Of a DNA stretch of 56,676 nt, positions 18,160-26,842 are shown in pieces; the first letter of the stretch is position 1; the number at the start of each line of letters is the position of its first letter. Source of the stretch: Martelella radicis (GTDB lineage Bacteria > Pseudomonadota > Alphaproteobacteria > Rhizobiales > Rhizobiaceae). The notes under the pieces were generated by a model. It was not told the DNA's origin, did no database searches, and saw only the letters and a program-made list of their open reading frames with translations. The stretch is from assembly GCF_014196625.1 (NCBI RefSeq), contig NZ_JACIDZ010000019.1:1-56676 (forward strand), given 5' to 3'. The translations under genes and the position numbers were made by a program.

Positions 18160-18862
18160 TGAGCACCTCCTTGTGCTGATCGAGCCAGCCGGTGATGGCG
18201 GCAACCGTTTCGTCCGGGCGCTCGACGGGCATGAAATGCCCGGCGCCGTCGATGATCTGAAGCTCGGAGACCGCAAGCTTCTCGGCGATTTCGCGATGCT
18301 GCTTTTCCGGCGACCAACTGTCCTGCGCGCCTGTGAGCAGCAGAACCGGACAGGCGATGTCGGCGATGTAGTCCATCGCGTTCGGGCGCTCCATTATGGC
18401 GCGGATCTGGCGGGCATGAATGTCGGGACCGGCTTTCAGCACCATGTCCGTCAGGTCGTCGACAAGCGCCGGGTCCGGCGTGACGCCTTCAGCGAGCATC
18501 GGCGGCAGCCATTCGGCGGCAAGGGCCGTCATGTCCTCGTAGCCGCGGGCGATCTTGGCGAGCCGCTTGGGCGCCTCGTTCTCTCCCACGCCGTCATGCC
18601 CGGTATTGGCCAGAACGAGGCCGCGCACGCGCTCCGGCGCCTGGTGCGCCATTTCCATGGCAACGCGCCCGCCCAGGGAATGGCCGACGGGGATCAGAGG
18701 GCCGTCGTTCTCGCGCAGGAGCCTGGCCGCCATGTCCTCAATGGTCGGTTCGCGGGTGATGTCGGCGTTGGCCGCGGACAGCCATTCCGGCGCGGCCTGG
18801 GCAACAGCGCGCCAGACGCGGGCATCCGACACCAGGCCGGGAATGAGAAGCAATGTGGTCAT
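18152..18862 (-). CDS. alpha/beta hydrolase
   Basis: This 236-residue protein is of the alpha/beta-hydrolase fold. It starts 'MTTLLLIPGLVSDARVW' with the nucleophile Ser in 'VGHSLGGRVAM' (G-H-S-L-G), an Asp in 'LTGAQDSWSP' and the terminal His in 'GAGHFMPVE'. It is the first gene of the ligAB operon. In syringate degradation a methylesterase is needed when 3-O-methylgallate is cleaved directly, since the product carries a methyl ester. This gene is a good positional candidate for that step, but a general carboxylesterase or meta-cleavage hydrolase is also possible. Confidence 0.88.
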   Translation of the reverse strand: MTTLLLIPGLVSDARVWRAVAQAAPEWLSAANADITREPTIEDMAARLLRENDGPLIPVGHSLGGRVAMEMAHQAPERVRGLVLANTGHDGVGENEAPKRLAKIARGYEDMTALAAEWLPPMLAEGVTPDPALVDDLTDMVLKAGPDIHARQIRAIMERPNAMDYIADIACPVLLLTGAQDSWSPEKQHREIAEKLAVSELQIIDGAGHFMPVERPDETVAAITGWLDQHKEVLNV

Positions 18863-18946
18863 GATCGGCCCTCCCAACGCCGTCGTGAATACATTTTTTG
18901 TAGGGTTAGCGAAAAATATGGGGTAAATCAACCAAAAATCGCCCAT

Positions 18947-18958
18947 TATGTATACATA
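18947..18958. promoter_or_regulatory. GntR operator candidate before the ligAB operon
   Basis: TATGTATACATA is a perfect 12-bp palindrome 84 bases upstream of the hydrolase start. The same core ATGTATACAT recurs at 19021, 19915 and 25793. GntR/FCD regulators typically bind short palindromes of this size. Confidence 0.75.
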
Positions 18959-19020
18959 GATCGATCGAAAGACGTTCAGGGCGGGCTGGCGGCTCGGATG
19001 AGCTTGCCCCGGTTCGTACT

Positions 19021-19030
19021 ATGTATACAT
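19021..19030. promoter_or_regulatory. GntR operator candidate before gntR
   Basis: ATGTATACAT lies 50 bases upstream of the gntR start and 60-70 bases from the operator on the other side of the divergent region, so one GntR dimer or a looped pair could control both directions. It also contains an in-frame ATG that should not be mistaken for the gene start. Confidence 0.72.
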
Positions 19031-19080
19031 TAGGCGTTCATGACCCGGTCCAGCGGGTCGCATCAGGTCCGGAGGTAGGA

Positions 19081-19836
19081 ATGGACAGGCAAACGACGGC
19101 GAAGACCCACACGATGCGGGCGCTGGTGGAACTGCGCAAGCGGATTCTCGACGGCGCCATTCCGGGCGGCACGCGCCTGTTCGAGGTGGCGTTGGCCGAC
19201 GACCTTCAGATTTCGCGGACCCCCGTGCGCGAGGCAATGTCGCGTCTGGCCGAAGAGGGACTTCTGGAGCGCGCCCGCAGCGGTGGCTTTCTGGTTCGCA
19301 GCTTCGCCTATGCCGATGTGCTGGACACGATCGAACTGCGCGGCGTGCTGGAGGGGACGGCGGCGCGGCTTGCGGCCGAACGCGGGGCGAGCGAGAAGGA
19401 GCTGAAGGAGATATCCGCCATTGTCCGCGCGCTTGACGGCTGTGTCGGCGTTCATCCCGACGAGGTGGACTTCGAGACCTATTCGGAACTCAACAGCGAG
19501 TTTCACGATGCGCTTGCCGCCCTGCCGCGCTCGGCCACGCTGGAGCGCGAACTGGCCCGTGCCAAGCAATTGCCGTTTGCCTCGCCCTCTGCCTTCCTGC
19601 CGGACAAGACCAAGCTTTCCGACTTCCGCCGCTCGCTGCAGGTGGCCCAGGAGCAGCACCGCGAGATCGTCACCGCGATCGCGCAGCGACAGGGGTCGCG
19701 GGCGGAAGCCCTGACGCGCGAACATGCCTGCGCGGCGCGGCGAAACCTCGAATATATCTTCTCCAAGGACCGCAATCTCGTCAGCACCGTGCCCGGCCTT
19801 GCGCTGGTGGCGCCGAACGACCCGGCACTGCCCTGA
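19081..19836 (+). CDS. GntR-family (FCD) transcriptional regulator
   Basis: This 251-residue protein has an N-terminal winged helix ('LRKRILDGAIPGGTRLFEVALADDLQISRTPVREAMSRLAEEGLLE', typical GntR) and a C-terminal all-helical FCD ligand domain with metal-type His residues. The ATG at 19081 has GGAGGTAGGA upstream; the ATG at 19021 is inside the operator. It lies between the ligAB operon and ligM and is the likely regulator that binds ATGTATACAT, with an aromatic acid or ring-cleavage intermediate as effector. Confidence 0.9.
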   Translation: MDRQTTAKTHTMRALVELRKRILDGAIPGGTRLFEVALADDLQISRTPVREAMSRLAEEGLLERARSGGFLVRSFAYADVLDTIELRGVLEGTAARLAAERGASEKELKEISAIVRALDGCVGVHPDEVDFETYSELNSEFHDALAALPRSATLERELARAKQLPFASPSAFLPDKTKLSDFRRSLQVAQEQHREIVTAIAQRQGSRAEALTREHACAARRNLEYIFSKDRNLVSTVPGLALVAPNDPALP

Positions 19837-19914
19837 GCGCGCGTGCCAGTATCGCGAGAATTTGCAGGCGGGGTGATTTTTCCGCTTGCATTCTCGAGGC
19901 CGACTTGCAAATGT

Positions 19915-19924
19915 ATGTATACAT
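19915..19924. promoter_or_regulatory. GntR operator candidate before ligM
   Basis: ATGTATACAT is repeated exactly, 27 bases upstream of the ligM start and therefore overlapping or close to its promoter. It is embedded in an ATGT/ATTT AT-rich stretch. Confidence 0.72.
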
Positions 19925-19951
19925 TTTTTACGAGCTGGGAGGAGCGAGAAA

Positions 19952-21364
19952 GTGTCAGGTCAAAGCCTTTCGACTGTAATGAAGGGGTTTTCAAACCCTG
20001 TAGAGCTTTTGAGGAATTCGCGTTCGGGGATTTATGTATACCCCGTCGTGGCGCCTGAGTTTTCCAACTGGCGCAGCGAACAGATGGCATGGCGCCACAC
20101 CGCCGTGCTGTTCGACCAGACCCATCACATGGACGAGCTGATCGTCGAGGGTCCGGACGCCGAGGCGTTTCTCGCCTATGTTGGTATCAATGCGTTTTCG
20201 AATTTCGATCAGAACCGCGCCAAGCATTTCGTGCCGGTCACGCCCGCGGGCCATGTCATCGGCGACATGATCATCTTCCGCGAGCGCGAGGACAAGTTCG
20301 TGCTCGTCGGTCGTCAGCCGACCGCCAACTGGACCAAGTTCCAGGCCGCCATCGGCAAGTGGAACGTGCGCCTCATCCACGATCCGCGTTCGGATTCGCG
20401 GCCCGAGGGCGAGCGCGTGCTGCGCACCCACTATCGCTACCAGATCCAGGGTCCGGACGCGAACAAGATCCTCGACGCCATCAATGGCGGTCCGGTTCCC
20501 GAAATCAAGTTCTTCCATGTCGACTGGATCAATGTCGGCTCGAAGCGGGTGCAGGCGCTGCGCCACGGCATGGCCGGCGCGCCGGGCCTGGAAATCTGGG
20601 GTCCCTATTCCGACAAGGCCTATGTCCTGTCGGTCATCCTTGAAGCGGCGGCCAAGACCGGCGTCGATCTGCGCCGCGTCGGTTCGCGCGCCTATTCCAC
20701 CAACACGCTGGAATCCGGCTGGATTCCCTCGCCGCTGCCGGGCATCTATTCCGGCGACGGCATGATGGCCGACTATCGCGACTGGCTGGGCGCCGATGCC
20801 TATGAGGCCGTCGGTTCCATCGGCGGTTCCTTCGTCTCCGACAATGTCGAGGACTACTACACCAACCCGTTCGAGCTCGGCTACGGCTTCTATATCGGCT
20901 GGAAGAAGGATGATTTCATCGGCAAGGACGCGCTCGCCAAGCTGAAGGACGCGCCGACCAACCGCAAGAAGGTCACCTTCGAGTGGAACCCGGAAGATGT
21001 CCTGAAGGTCATCGCCTCGAATTTCGAGGACGGCACGCCCTACAAGTGGATCGATTTCCCGCAGCCGAACTATGCGTCGTCGACGGCCGACATGGTCATG
21101 AACGGCGACAAGATGGTCGGCATGTCGATGTTCAACGGCTATTCCTACAATGAGCGCCGGGTTCTCTCGCTCGGCGTCGTCAGCCCGGACGTCAATGTCG
21201 GCGACGTGCTGACGCTGAAATGGGGCGAGCCGGAGGCCACGCAGAAGACTTCGGTCGAGCCGCATCGCCAGGCCGAGATCCGCGTGCGCGTTTCGCCGAC
21301 GCCCTATGCGGCCGAGGCCCGCGAGAACTACGCCGACAGCTGGCGCACCAAGGCGAGCCGCTGA
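19952..21364 (+). CDS. ligM: LigM/DesA-type tetrahydrofolate-dependent O-demethylase
   Basis: This 470-residue protein of the GcvT fold opens with 'NPVELLRNSRSGIYVYPVVAPEFSNWRSEQMAWRHTAVLFDQTHHMDEL', which is very close to LigM of Sphingobium. LigM moves the methyl group of vanillate or 3-O-methylgallate to THF and gives protocatechuate or gallate plus 5-methyl-THF. I chose the GTG at 19952 because GGGAGGAG sits seven bases upstream and the family N-terminus begins there. A GntR operator is just upstream. The other folate enzymes needed to recycle the methyl group are close by (folD, purU, metF-like). Confidence 0.93.
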   Translation: MSGQSLSTVMKGFSNPVELLRNSRSGIYVYPVVAPEFSNWRSEQMAWRHTAVLFDQTHHMDELIVEGPDAEAFLAYVGINAFSNFDQNRAKHFVPVTPAGHVIGDMIIFREREDKFVLVGRQPTANWTKFQAAIGKWNVRLIHDPRSDSRPEGERVLRTHYRYQIQGPDANKILDAINGGPVPEIKFFHVDWINVGSKRVQALRHGMAGAPGLEIWGPYSDKAYVLSVILEAAAKTGVDLRRVGSRAYSTNTLESGWIPSPLPGIYSGDGMMADYRDWLGADAYEAVGSIGGSFVSDNVEDYYTNPFELGYGFYIGWKKDDFIGKDALAKLKDAPTNRKKVTFEWNPEDVLKVIASNFEDGTPYKWIDFPQPNYASSTADMVMNGDKMVGMSMFNGYSYNERRVLSLGVVSPDVNVGDVLTLKWGEPEATQKTSVEPHRQAEIRVRVSPTPYAAEARENYADSWRTKASR

Positions 21365-21679
21365 TCGCCCTTTCGTCTAAACGGCGCCGCCTTTGTCTAG
21401 GGCGGCGGCCGGTAATGTGCTAGGTTGCAATGCGCTGCGCGGCGTCATGGCGGTTGCCATCGTCGCCGGCGCGGCAAATGGGTGGAACTCGGGGTTCCGG
21501 GAAGGCCGAGGAGGGCCTGCCGGGTCGCTGCCCTGGCCACCTCCCTGTTGCAACTGATGCATGGCCGCAGCATTTCCGGCTTTCGTGGCCGGAGCGGCGC
21601 AAAATGGAACATCCGAGCGTGGCCGCGGACCAGCGGACACGCTCACGCTTTCAAGTCATGAAACCTGGGGAGGAGAATC
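21365..21679. other. spacer with GC-rich stem-loop after ligM
   Basis: CGCCGCC (21385-21391) pairs with GGCGGCG (21401-21407) shortly after ligM and could terminate it, though no T-tract follows. The remaining 270 bases hold no convincing gene. GGGGAGGAG before 21680 is the Shine-Dalgarno of the next gene. Confidence 0.55.
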
Positions 21680-22666
21680 ATGATCTACAGGTCCCTGCGC
21701 ACTCTTGCCGTATCCGCCGCGATTTTTGCCGGCGCTGCTGCGGCCTCTTCGGCGGAAGAACTGTCTTTCGCCCATTTCGTTCCTCCGCAGCACACGCTGA
21801 CCGGCTCGGTCATCGAGCCGCTGCAGGACGGTATCGCCAACGAGGTCGGCGATGATCTGACCATCCGCGTCTATCCCGGCGGCGAGCTCGGCAAGGGCCC
21901 GCTGGAACAGTATGTCCGCGTGCTTCAGGGCGTCGCCGACATCGTCTGGGGCCTGCCGGGCTACACCTCGTCGCAGTTCCCGAAAACCATGATCGCCGAA
22001 ATGCCGGGCGTGATCGAGCTCGGCGAGCCCGGCTATCCGGCAATCTGGCGTTCCATGGACATGATCAAGGACGAGTTCCCGGGCACCAAGCCGCTGGCGC
22101 TGTGGACCTCGGAGCCGAACATCTTCATCATGAAGGACAAGGACGTCCGCACGCCTGATGACCTGAAGGGCCTGAAGATCCGCGCCGCAGGCTCGACGTC
22201 TGCCGCCGTTCTCGAAGCGCTCGGCGCCACGCCGGTGCAGATGCCGGCCGGCGAAATCTACAATGCGCTGCAGACCGGCCTGATCGACGGTGTCGTCACC
22301 GGCGCGTCCGCCGTCACCGATTTCAAGCTTTCCGAAGTCGCCGACAGCTACACGATCGGCGCGCCGCTCGGCCGCCTCACCTTCTATGTGGTCATGAGCC
22401 AGGCACGCTATGACGGCCTTACCGACGAGCAGAAGGCGGCGATCGACAAATATGCCGGCGAATATCTCTCCGAAAGCGCGGAGACGGCTTGGAACCGCGT
22501 TGCCGAAGAGACCATCGCCGGCCTTGAGGCCGATCCCAACAAGACCGTGATCACACTCGATGCCGATCAGGCGGCAGCCTTCGGCGCGATCACCATTCCG
22601 GTGACCGAGGAGATCGTGACCGAGCTCGGCGCCGAGGATGTTCTTGCCTCGATGCGTGGTGAATAA
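21680..22666 (+). CDS. TRAP transporter solute-binding protein (DctP family)
   Basis: This 328-residue protein is periplasmic. A signal peptide (residues 1-25, ending SAEE) precedes the DctP domain with 'YPGGELGKGPLEQYVRVLQGVADIVWG' and 'LKGLKIRAAGSTSAAVLEALGATPVQMPAGEIYNALQTGLIDG', a strong TRAP signature. The SBP delivers an acid to the DctQM permease encoded next. Between ligM and the C1 genes, the ligand is likely a methoxylated aromatic or hydroxycinnamic acid. Confidence 0.93.
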   Translation: MIYRSLRTLAVSAAIFAGAAAASSAEELSFAHFVPPQHTLTGSVIEPLQDGIANEVGDDLTIRVYPGGELGKGPLEQYVRVLQGVADIVWGLPGYTSSQFPKTMIAEMPGVIELGEPGYPAIWRSMDMIKDEFPGTKPLALWTSEPNIFIMKDKDVRTPDDLKGLKIRAAGSTSAAVLEALGATPVQMPAGEIYNALQTGLIDGVVTGASAVTDFKLSEVADSYTIGAPLGRLTFYVVMSQARYDGLTDEQKAAIDKYAGEYLSESAETAWNRVAEETIAGLEADPNKTVITLDADQAAAFGAITIPVTEEIVTELGAEDVLASMRGE

Positions 22667-22670
22667 GACC

Positions 22671-23183
22671 ATGCTTTCCACGCTCCGCAGGCTCGCGGAT
22701 GGGCTGATTTCGCTCTCCGCTTTTGCCGGCACGCTCGGGCTGATCTTCGTGACGCTGGTCGTGCTTGCGGACGTGATCGGACGGGCATTCGGCGCGCCGC
22801 TTCGCGGCGCGCAGGACTTCTACCAGATGGGCATGGTCATCATCGTCTTCGGCGGCATGGCGCTGTGCGACAAGCTCGGCGGCCATGTCGCGGTCGATGT
22901 CTTCGAGGATCATTTCCCTGATGCCTTCAATCACTGGCTCAACATCTTCGCCGCGCTTCTCGGCGCGGTGATCTTCGTCGGCATCGCCTATACCGTCTAC
23001 GATTCATCGAAACTGTCGCAGATGCTCAAGCTTGCCACCAATATCGTGCGCATGCCCAAATGGTATTTCCAGTGGGCCTTGTCGATCATGGCGCTGATCA
23101 CCGCCATCGGCATGGCGCTTCGCGCCGTTGAGCTGGCGCTGTCCGGGCCTTACGGCCGAGCCAGGCGGGAGTTTGAGGAATGA
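22671..23183 (+). CDS. TRAP transporter small permease (DctQ family)
   Basis: This 170-residue protein has four hydrophobic helices and the DctQ signature 'DVIGRAFGAPLRGAQDFYQMGMVIIVFGGMAL'. The ATG at 22671 lies four bases after the dctP stop with no strong Shine-Dalgarno, so translational coupling is likely. Its stop overlaps the dctM start by ATGA. DctQ holds the DctM channel subunit in the inner membrane. Confidence 0.92.
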   Translation: MLSTLRRLADGLISLSAFAGTLGLIFVTLVVLADVIGRAFGAPLRGAQDFYQMGMVIIVFGGMALCDKLGGHVAVDVFEDHFPDAFNHWLNIFAALLGAVIFVGIAYTVYDSSKLSQMLKLATNIVRMPKWYFQWALSIMALITAIGMALRAVELALSGPYGRARREFEE

Positions 23184-24484
23184 GCGGAGAACTGGTGGGC
23201 CTGGTCGGTCTTGCCGTCCTGTTTGTGCTGCTGGTGATCCGCGTGCCGGTGGCGCTGGCAATGTTTTCTGTCGGCTTTGCCGGAATCTGGGCATTGCGCG
23301 ACCTGAAGGCGGCGATGAGCCTGATGGCCTCGGAAAGCTTCACGCTTGCCTCCTCGGCCGAACTGGTGGTGGTGCCGCTGTTCATCCTGATGGGCAATGT
23401 CGCCTCGGTCACGGGCATGAGCGGCAGGCTGTATGATGCGGCCTATGCCATTGTCGGGCGGTTTCGCGGCGGGCTCGCCTCGGCCACCGTGCTCGGCTGC
23501 GCGGGCTTTGCCGCGCTTTCCGGCTCCTCGGTCGCCTCTGCGCTGACCATGGGCAAGGTGTCCATGGCCGAGATGGACCGCTTCAATTACGACAACCGGC
23601 TGTCGACCGGGGTGGTTGCCGCCGGCGGCACGCTCGGCATCCTGATCCCGCCCTCGACCGGCTTCGTCATCTACGCGATCCTGACGCAGCAGTCGATCGG
23701 CCGGCTTTTTCTGGCAGGCGTTTTGCCGGGCATTCTGCTGCTTTCGATGTTCATCGCCACCATCACCATCCTGTGCTGGCTGAGGCCCGGCTTCGGCCCC
23801 GCCGGCCCGCGCACGACGATGGGCGAAAAGACGAAGAAACTCGTCGGCGCGCTTCCGGTGCTCTCTGTTGTGATCCTGACGATCGGCGGCATTTATGCCG
23901 GGATCTTCTCGCCGGTCGAGGCCTCCGCCGTCGGCGCCGGGCTGATCATCGTCATCGGCGCGGCGACGGGCAAGCTGACGCCAAAAACATTCTGGACGGC
24001 GGCCAAGGATTCGGTCGTGACCACGGCGGCGGTGATGCTGATCCTGATTTCCGCCCATATCCTCAACCCGTTCCTGGCGCTTACCCACATTCCCGATCTG
24101 GTCGGCACTTTCCTGGAAGGCCTTGAGGTCGGGCCGCTCACGGTTCTGGCGCTGATCCTGCTGACCTATCTGGTGCTCGGCTGCTTCCTTGAAGGCTTCG
24201 CCATGCTGGTGCTGACCATGCCGATCTACTTCCCGGTGATCTCGCAACTCGGGATCGATCCGATCTGGTTCGGCGTGCTGGTGGTGCTGACGCTGGAAAT
24301 GGGTCTGATCTCGCCGCCGGTCGGGGTCAATGTGTTCATCGTCAAATCGGTGGCCCGCGACGTGCCGCTCGCCCGCATCTTTGCCGGCGTCACGCCGTTC
24401 TGGTTCGCGATGCTGGCGACGCTGATCGTGCTGATCGCCTTTCCGCAGATCACGCTGATCCTGCCGAACACGATGATGAACTAG
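23180..24484 (+). CDS. TRAP transporter large permease (DctM family)
   Basis: This 434-residue protein has about twelve transmembrane helices. 'VVPLFILMGNVA', 'SGSSVASALTMGKV' and 'GGTLGILIPPSTGFVIYAILTQQSIGRLF' are typical DctM segments. It works with the SBP and DctQ subunits as a Na+- or H+-coupled importer of organic acids. The overlap with dctQ indicates one transcript of all three TRAP genes. Confidence 0.94.
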   Translation: MSGELVGLVGLAVLFVLLVIRVPVALAMFSVGFAGIWALRDLKAAMSLMASESFTLASSAELVVVPLFILMGNVASVTGMSGRLYDAAYAIVGRFRGGLASATVLGCAGFAALSGSSVASALTMGKVSMAEMDRFNYDNRLSTGVVAAGGTLGILIPPSTGFVIYAILTQQSIGRLFLAGVLPGILLLSMFIATITILCWLRPGFGPAGPRTTMGEKTKKLVGALPVLSVVILTIGGIYAGIFSPVEASAVGAGLIIVIGAATGKLTPKTFWTAAKDSVVTTAAVMLILISAHILNPFLALTHIPDLVGTFLEGLEVGPLTVLALILLTYLVLGCFLEGFAMLVLTMPIYFPVISQLGIDPIWFGVLVVLTLEMGLISPPVGVNVFIVKSVARDVPLARIFAGVTPFWFAMLATLIVLIAFPQITLILPNTMMN

Positions 24485-24776
24485 CGGAATTCGCAGAAGG
24501 GCGGAGACGGTTCTCCGCCCGCAGGTGCGTTGGAAATATCGGCGGAGCCTTTGACCGAAAGGCGGCGCCCGGCAATGCCGTGAAAGACAATCGAAGCCTT
24601 GACTGCCGGCGTGGACTGCGCGCCGGCAGCGGGAAAACGCGCGCCGAAACGGCCGGAGAGCCGCAACGCGGCGTCATGAAGGAATGAAAGATCGTTCGCC
24701 GCCCGCAAGAGGGTGGGAACACATGCTGTCTGAAAGGGGCGGGTTTCCGCGCCCCGATTTGGAGGAGATCCCTGCG
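24485..24776. other. spacer between the TRAP genes and purU
   Basis: GGGCGGAG (24499-24506) and CTCCGCCC (24513-24520) form a stem directly after dctM, a possible terminator without a T-tract. The rest holds no supported gene. A reading frame on the minus strand (24481-24708) has no start signal or family features. GGAGGAG before 24777 serves purU. Confidence 0.5.
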
Positions 24777-25625
24777 ATGAAGTCCTATGTCCTGACCATC
24801 AAATGCGCCAACCGTCCCGGCATCGTCGCCGCCGTTGCCACGCTTCTTGCCCGCGCCGAGGGCGATATCACCGAGGCGCGCCAGTTCGACGATGCCGTGA
24901 GCGGCACCTTCTTCATGCGCGTTGTCGTGGAATATCCCGGCGATGAGGCCGCCTTGCGCGCGGAGATGGATAAGCTCGCGGCCGAATACGGCATGACCTG
25001 GGAATTGTGGGACATGGCGCGGCGGCCGAAAGTGCTGATGATGGTCTCGAAATTCGATCATTGTCTCGGCGACCTGCTTTACCGTAACCGGATCGGCGAA
25101 CTGGACATGGAGGTCGTCGCGATTGCCTCCAACCATCCGAAAGAGGCGCTGAACCTGACGCTGATGGGCGATATTCCCTATCATCACCTGCCGATCACCA
25201 AGGACACCAAGCCGCAGCAGGAGGCCGCGATCAAGGCGCTGGTGAACGAGACGGGGGCGGAGCTGGTCGTGCTCGCGCGCTACATGCAGATCCTCTCGGA
25301 TGATCTCTCGGCGTTTCTGTCCGGACGCTGCATCAATATCCACCACTCATTCCTGCCGGGCTTCAAGGGTGCGAAACCCTATCACCAGGCCTTCGAGCGC
25401 GGGGTGAAGATGATCGGCGCGACCTCGCATTACGTGACCGAGGACCTCGACGAGGGCCCAATCATCGCCCAGGACGTCGAAGCCGTCACCCATGCCGATA
25501 CGCCGGAAGATCTGGTGCGCAAGGGCCGCGACATCGAGCGCCGGGTTCTGGCCAAGGCCGTGACCCTGCATCTTCAGCGCCGGGTGATGCTGAACGGGAA
25601 GAAGACCGTCGTCTTCGAAAAATAG
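24777..25625 (+). CDS. purU: formyltetrahydrofolate deformylase (PurU)
   Basis: This 282-residue protein has an N-terminal ACT domain ('[36 protein letters not shown]') and a C-terminal formyltransferase-like domain with the catalytic '[19 protein letters not shown]' and '[14 protein letters not shown]'. PurU hydrolyses 10-formyl-THF to formate and THF. In Sphingobium the corresponding step of O-demethylation is done by the reversible formyl-THF ligase LigH; here PurU appears to take its place, which makes THF regeneration irreversible. GGAGGAG precedes the ATG; an ATG at 24684 is less likely. Confidence 0.94.
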   Translation: MKSYVLTIKCANRPGIVAAVATLLARAEGDITEARQFDDAVSGTFFMRVVVEYPGDEAALRAEMDKLAAEYGMTWELWDMARRPKVLMMVSKFDHCLGDLLYRNRIGELDMEVVAIASNHPKEALNLTLMGDIPYHHLPITKDTKPQQEAAIKALVNETGAELVVLARYMQILSDDLSAFLSGRCINIHHSFLPGFKGAKPYHQAFERGVKMIGATSHYVTEDLDEGPIIAQDVEAVTHADTPEDLVRKGRDIERRVLAKAVTLHLQRRVMLNGKKTVVFEK

Positions 25626-25792
25626 AACCGGTTGCGGGGAGGGCGTCTTTTAGCCTTGGGGCGGGAGCGCTGCGGCAGGCGTCGATGGCGCTCCGGTGTC
25701 GCAAACGCCAAAGCAGGGCGCGCCTTGTCATGCATACAGTCAGAGAATGCCTGCGGAAAGAATTGGCGAAAAGCTTGCCAGACGAGAGTCAA

Positions 25793-25802
25793 ATGTATAC
25801 AT
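25793..25802. promoter_or_regulatory. GntR operator candidate before the metF-like gene
   Basis: ATGTATACAT recurs here in a perfect 14-bp palindrome (AAATGTATACATTT, 25791-25804), 35 bases upstream of the metF-like start. This site and those at 18947, 19021 and 19915 share the full ten-base core. Confidence 0.75.
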
Positions 25803-25836
25803 TTGATTCATCCCAACCTGGAGGAGGGTCTGCGGA

Positions 25837-26757
25837 ATGATTGGATTTCTGGGCAGGCGCGGCAAGCAGGCCGCCGCCGACAACGCCGCCATCGAGCCTT
25901 TGATAGAAGGTTTTTCGATCGAGGTCATGCCGCGCACCGCGGCCAAGGTGGATGATTTCAAGGCGTTGCTGCCGGCCGGTACCCGTGTATACATAGCCCA
26001 TATCGAAGGCACGCCGATCGAAGAGATGGTGGGCACCGCGCGGCGTCTGTCGGACGATGGTTTCCCGGTCATGCCGCATTTTCCCGCCCGCATCATCAAG
26101 GACAGGGCGACGCTGGAAGACTGGATCGCGCGCTATCAGGGCGAGGCCGGCGTCGACCAGGCGCTGTTGCTGGCCGGCGGCGTCGCCGCGCCGGTCGGCG
26201 AATTTCATTCCTCGATGCAGCTGATGGAAACCGGCCTGTTCGACAAGGCGGGGTTCCGGCGGCTTCATGTGGCCGGCCATCCGGAAGGCAACAAGGATAT
26301 CGATTCCGACGGGTCGACCGGCAATGTCGACGCCGCCCTCAGGTGGAAGCAGGACTTTGCCGAGCGCACCGACGCCGAAATGGCGATCGTCACCCAGTTC
26401 GCCTTCGAGGCGGCGCCGGTGCTGGCCTGGATCGAGCGGCTGCGTGGTTTCGGCGTCGACCTGCCCGTTCATGTCGGCATTGCCGGGCCGGCCAAGCTGC
26501 AGACGCTGATCAAGTTCGCGATCGCCTGCGGCGTCGGCTCGTCGCTCAAGGTGCTGCAGCGCCGGGCGATGGATGTGTCCAAGCTGGTGCTGCCCTATGA
26601 GCCGACGGATGTTCTTGCCGATTTCGCCGATGCGGCGAAACGGGATGGCGGCTCAGCCGTGGCCCAGATCCACTTCTTCCCGCTGGGCGGCATCGGCGCC
26701 TGCGCCAACTGGGCGGCCCGACGCAGCGCCGCCGCCCCCGCCTCGGCCGCCGTCTGA
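25837..26757 (+). CDS. metF: methylenetetrahydrofolate reductase-like protein
   Basis: This 306-residue TIM-barrel protein matches bacterial methylene-THF reductases ('IAHIEGTPIEEMVGTARRLSDDGFPVMPHFPARIIK', 'LLLAGG', 'AGHPEGNKDID', 'TQFAFEAAPVLAWIERLRGFGVDLPVHVGIAGP'). It belongs to the divergent branch found beside ligM, where it would oxidise 5-methyl-THF from O-demethylation to 5,10-methylene-THF rather than make methionine precursors. A GntR operator lies 35 bases upstream and a strong terminator follows. Confidence 0.9.
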   Translation: MIGFLGRRGKQAAADNAAIEPLIEGFSIEVMPRTAAKVDDFKALLPAGTRVYIAHIEGTPIEEMVGTARRLSDDGFPVMPHFPARIIKDRATLEDWIARYQGEAGVDQALLLAGGVAAPVGEFHSSMQLMETGLFDKAGFRRLHVAGHPEGNKDIDSDGSTGNVDAALRWKQDFAERTDAEMAIVTQFAFEAAPVLAWIERLRGFGVDLPVHVGIAGPAKLQTLIKFAIACGVGSSLKVLQRRAMDVSKLVLPYEPTDVLADFADAAKRDGGSAVAQIHFFPLGGIGACANWAARRSAAAPASAAV

Positions 26758-26805
26758 AGTCGCTGCGAGGGAAGCCGGATCACAACCAGGCAAAGCCATG
26801 ACCCG

Positions 26806-26842
26806 ACCGGTCCGTCTGTTAGAGCGACGGGCCGGTTTTTTT
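26806..26842 (+). terminator. rho-independent terminator after the metF-like gene
   Basis: ACCGGTCCGTC (26806-26816) pairs with GACGGGCCGGT (26826-26836, one mismatch) and is followed by TTTTTTTG. This is the clearest terminator in the window and closes the folate/O-demethylation unit. Confidence 0.9.

Noticed and set aside
20034-20043. ATGTATACCC as a further GntR operator
   Set aside because: It lies inside ligM in the codons for Ile-Tyr-Val-Tyr and has lost half of the palindrome, so it is probably chance.
24481-24708. 75-codon minus-strand frame after the TRAP genes
   Set aside because: No ribosome binding site, no family match, and it overlaps a terminator-like stem.
25985-25994. GTGTATACAT inside the metF-like gene as an operator
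   Set aside because: It is within the coding sequence, one base off the palindrome, and the true site is at 25793.
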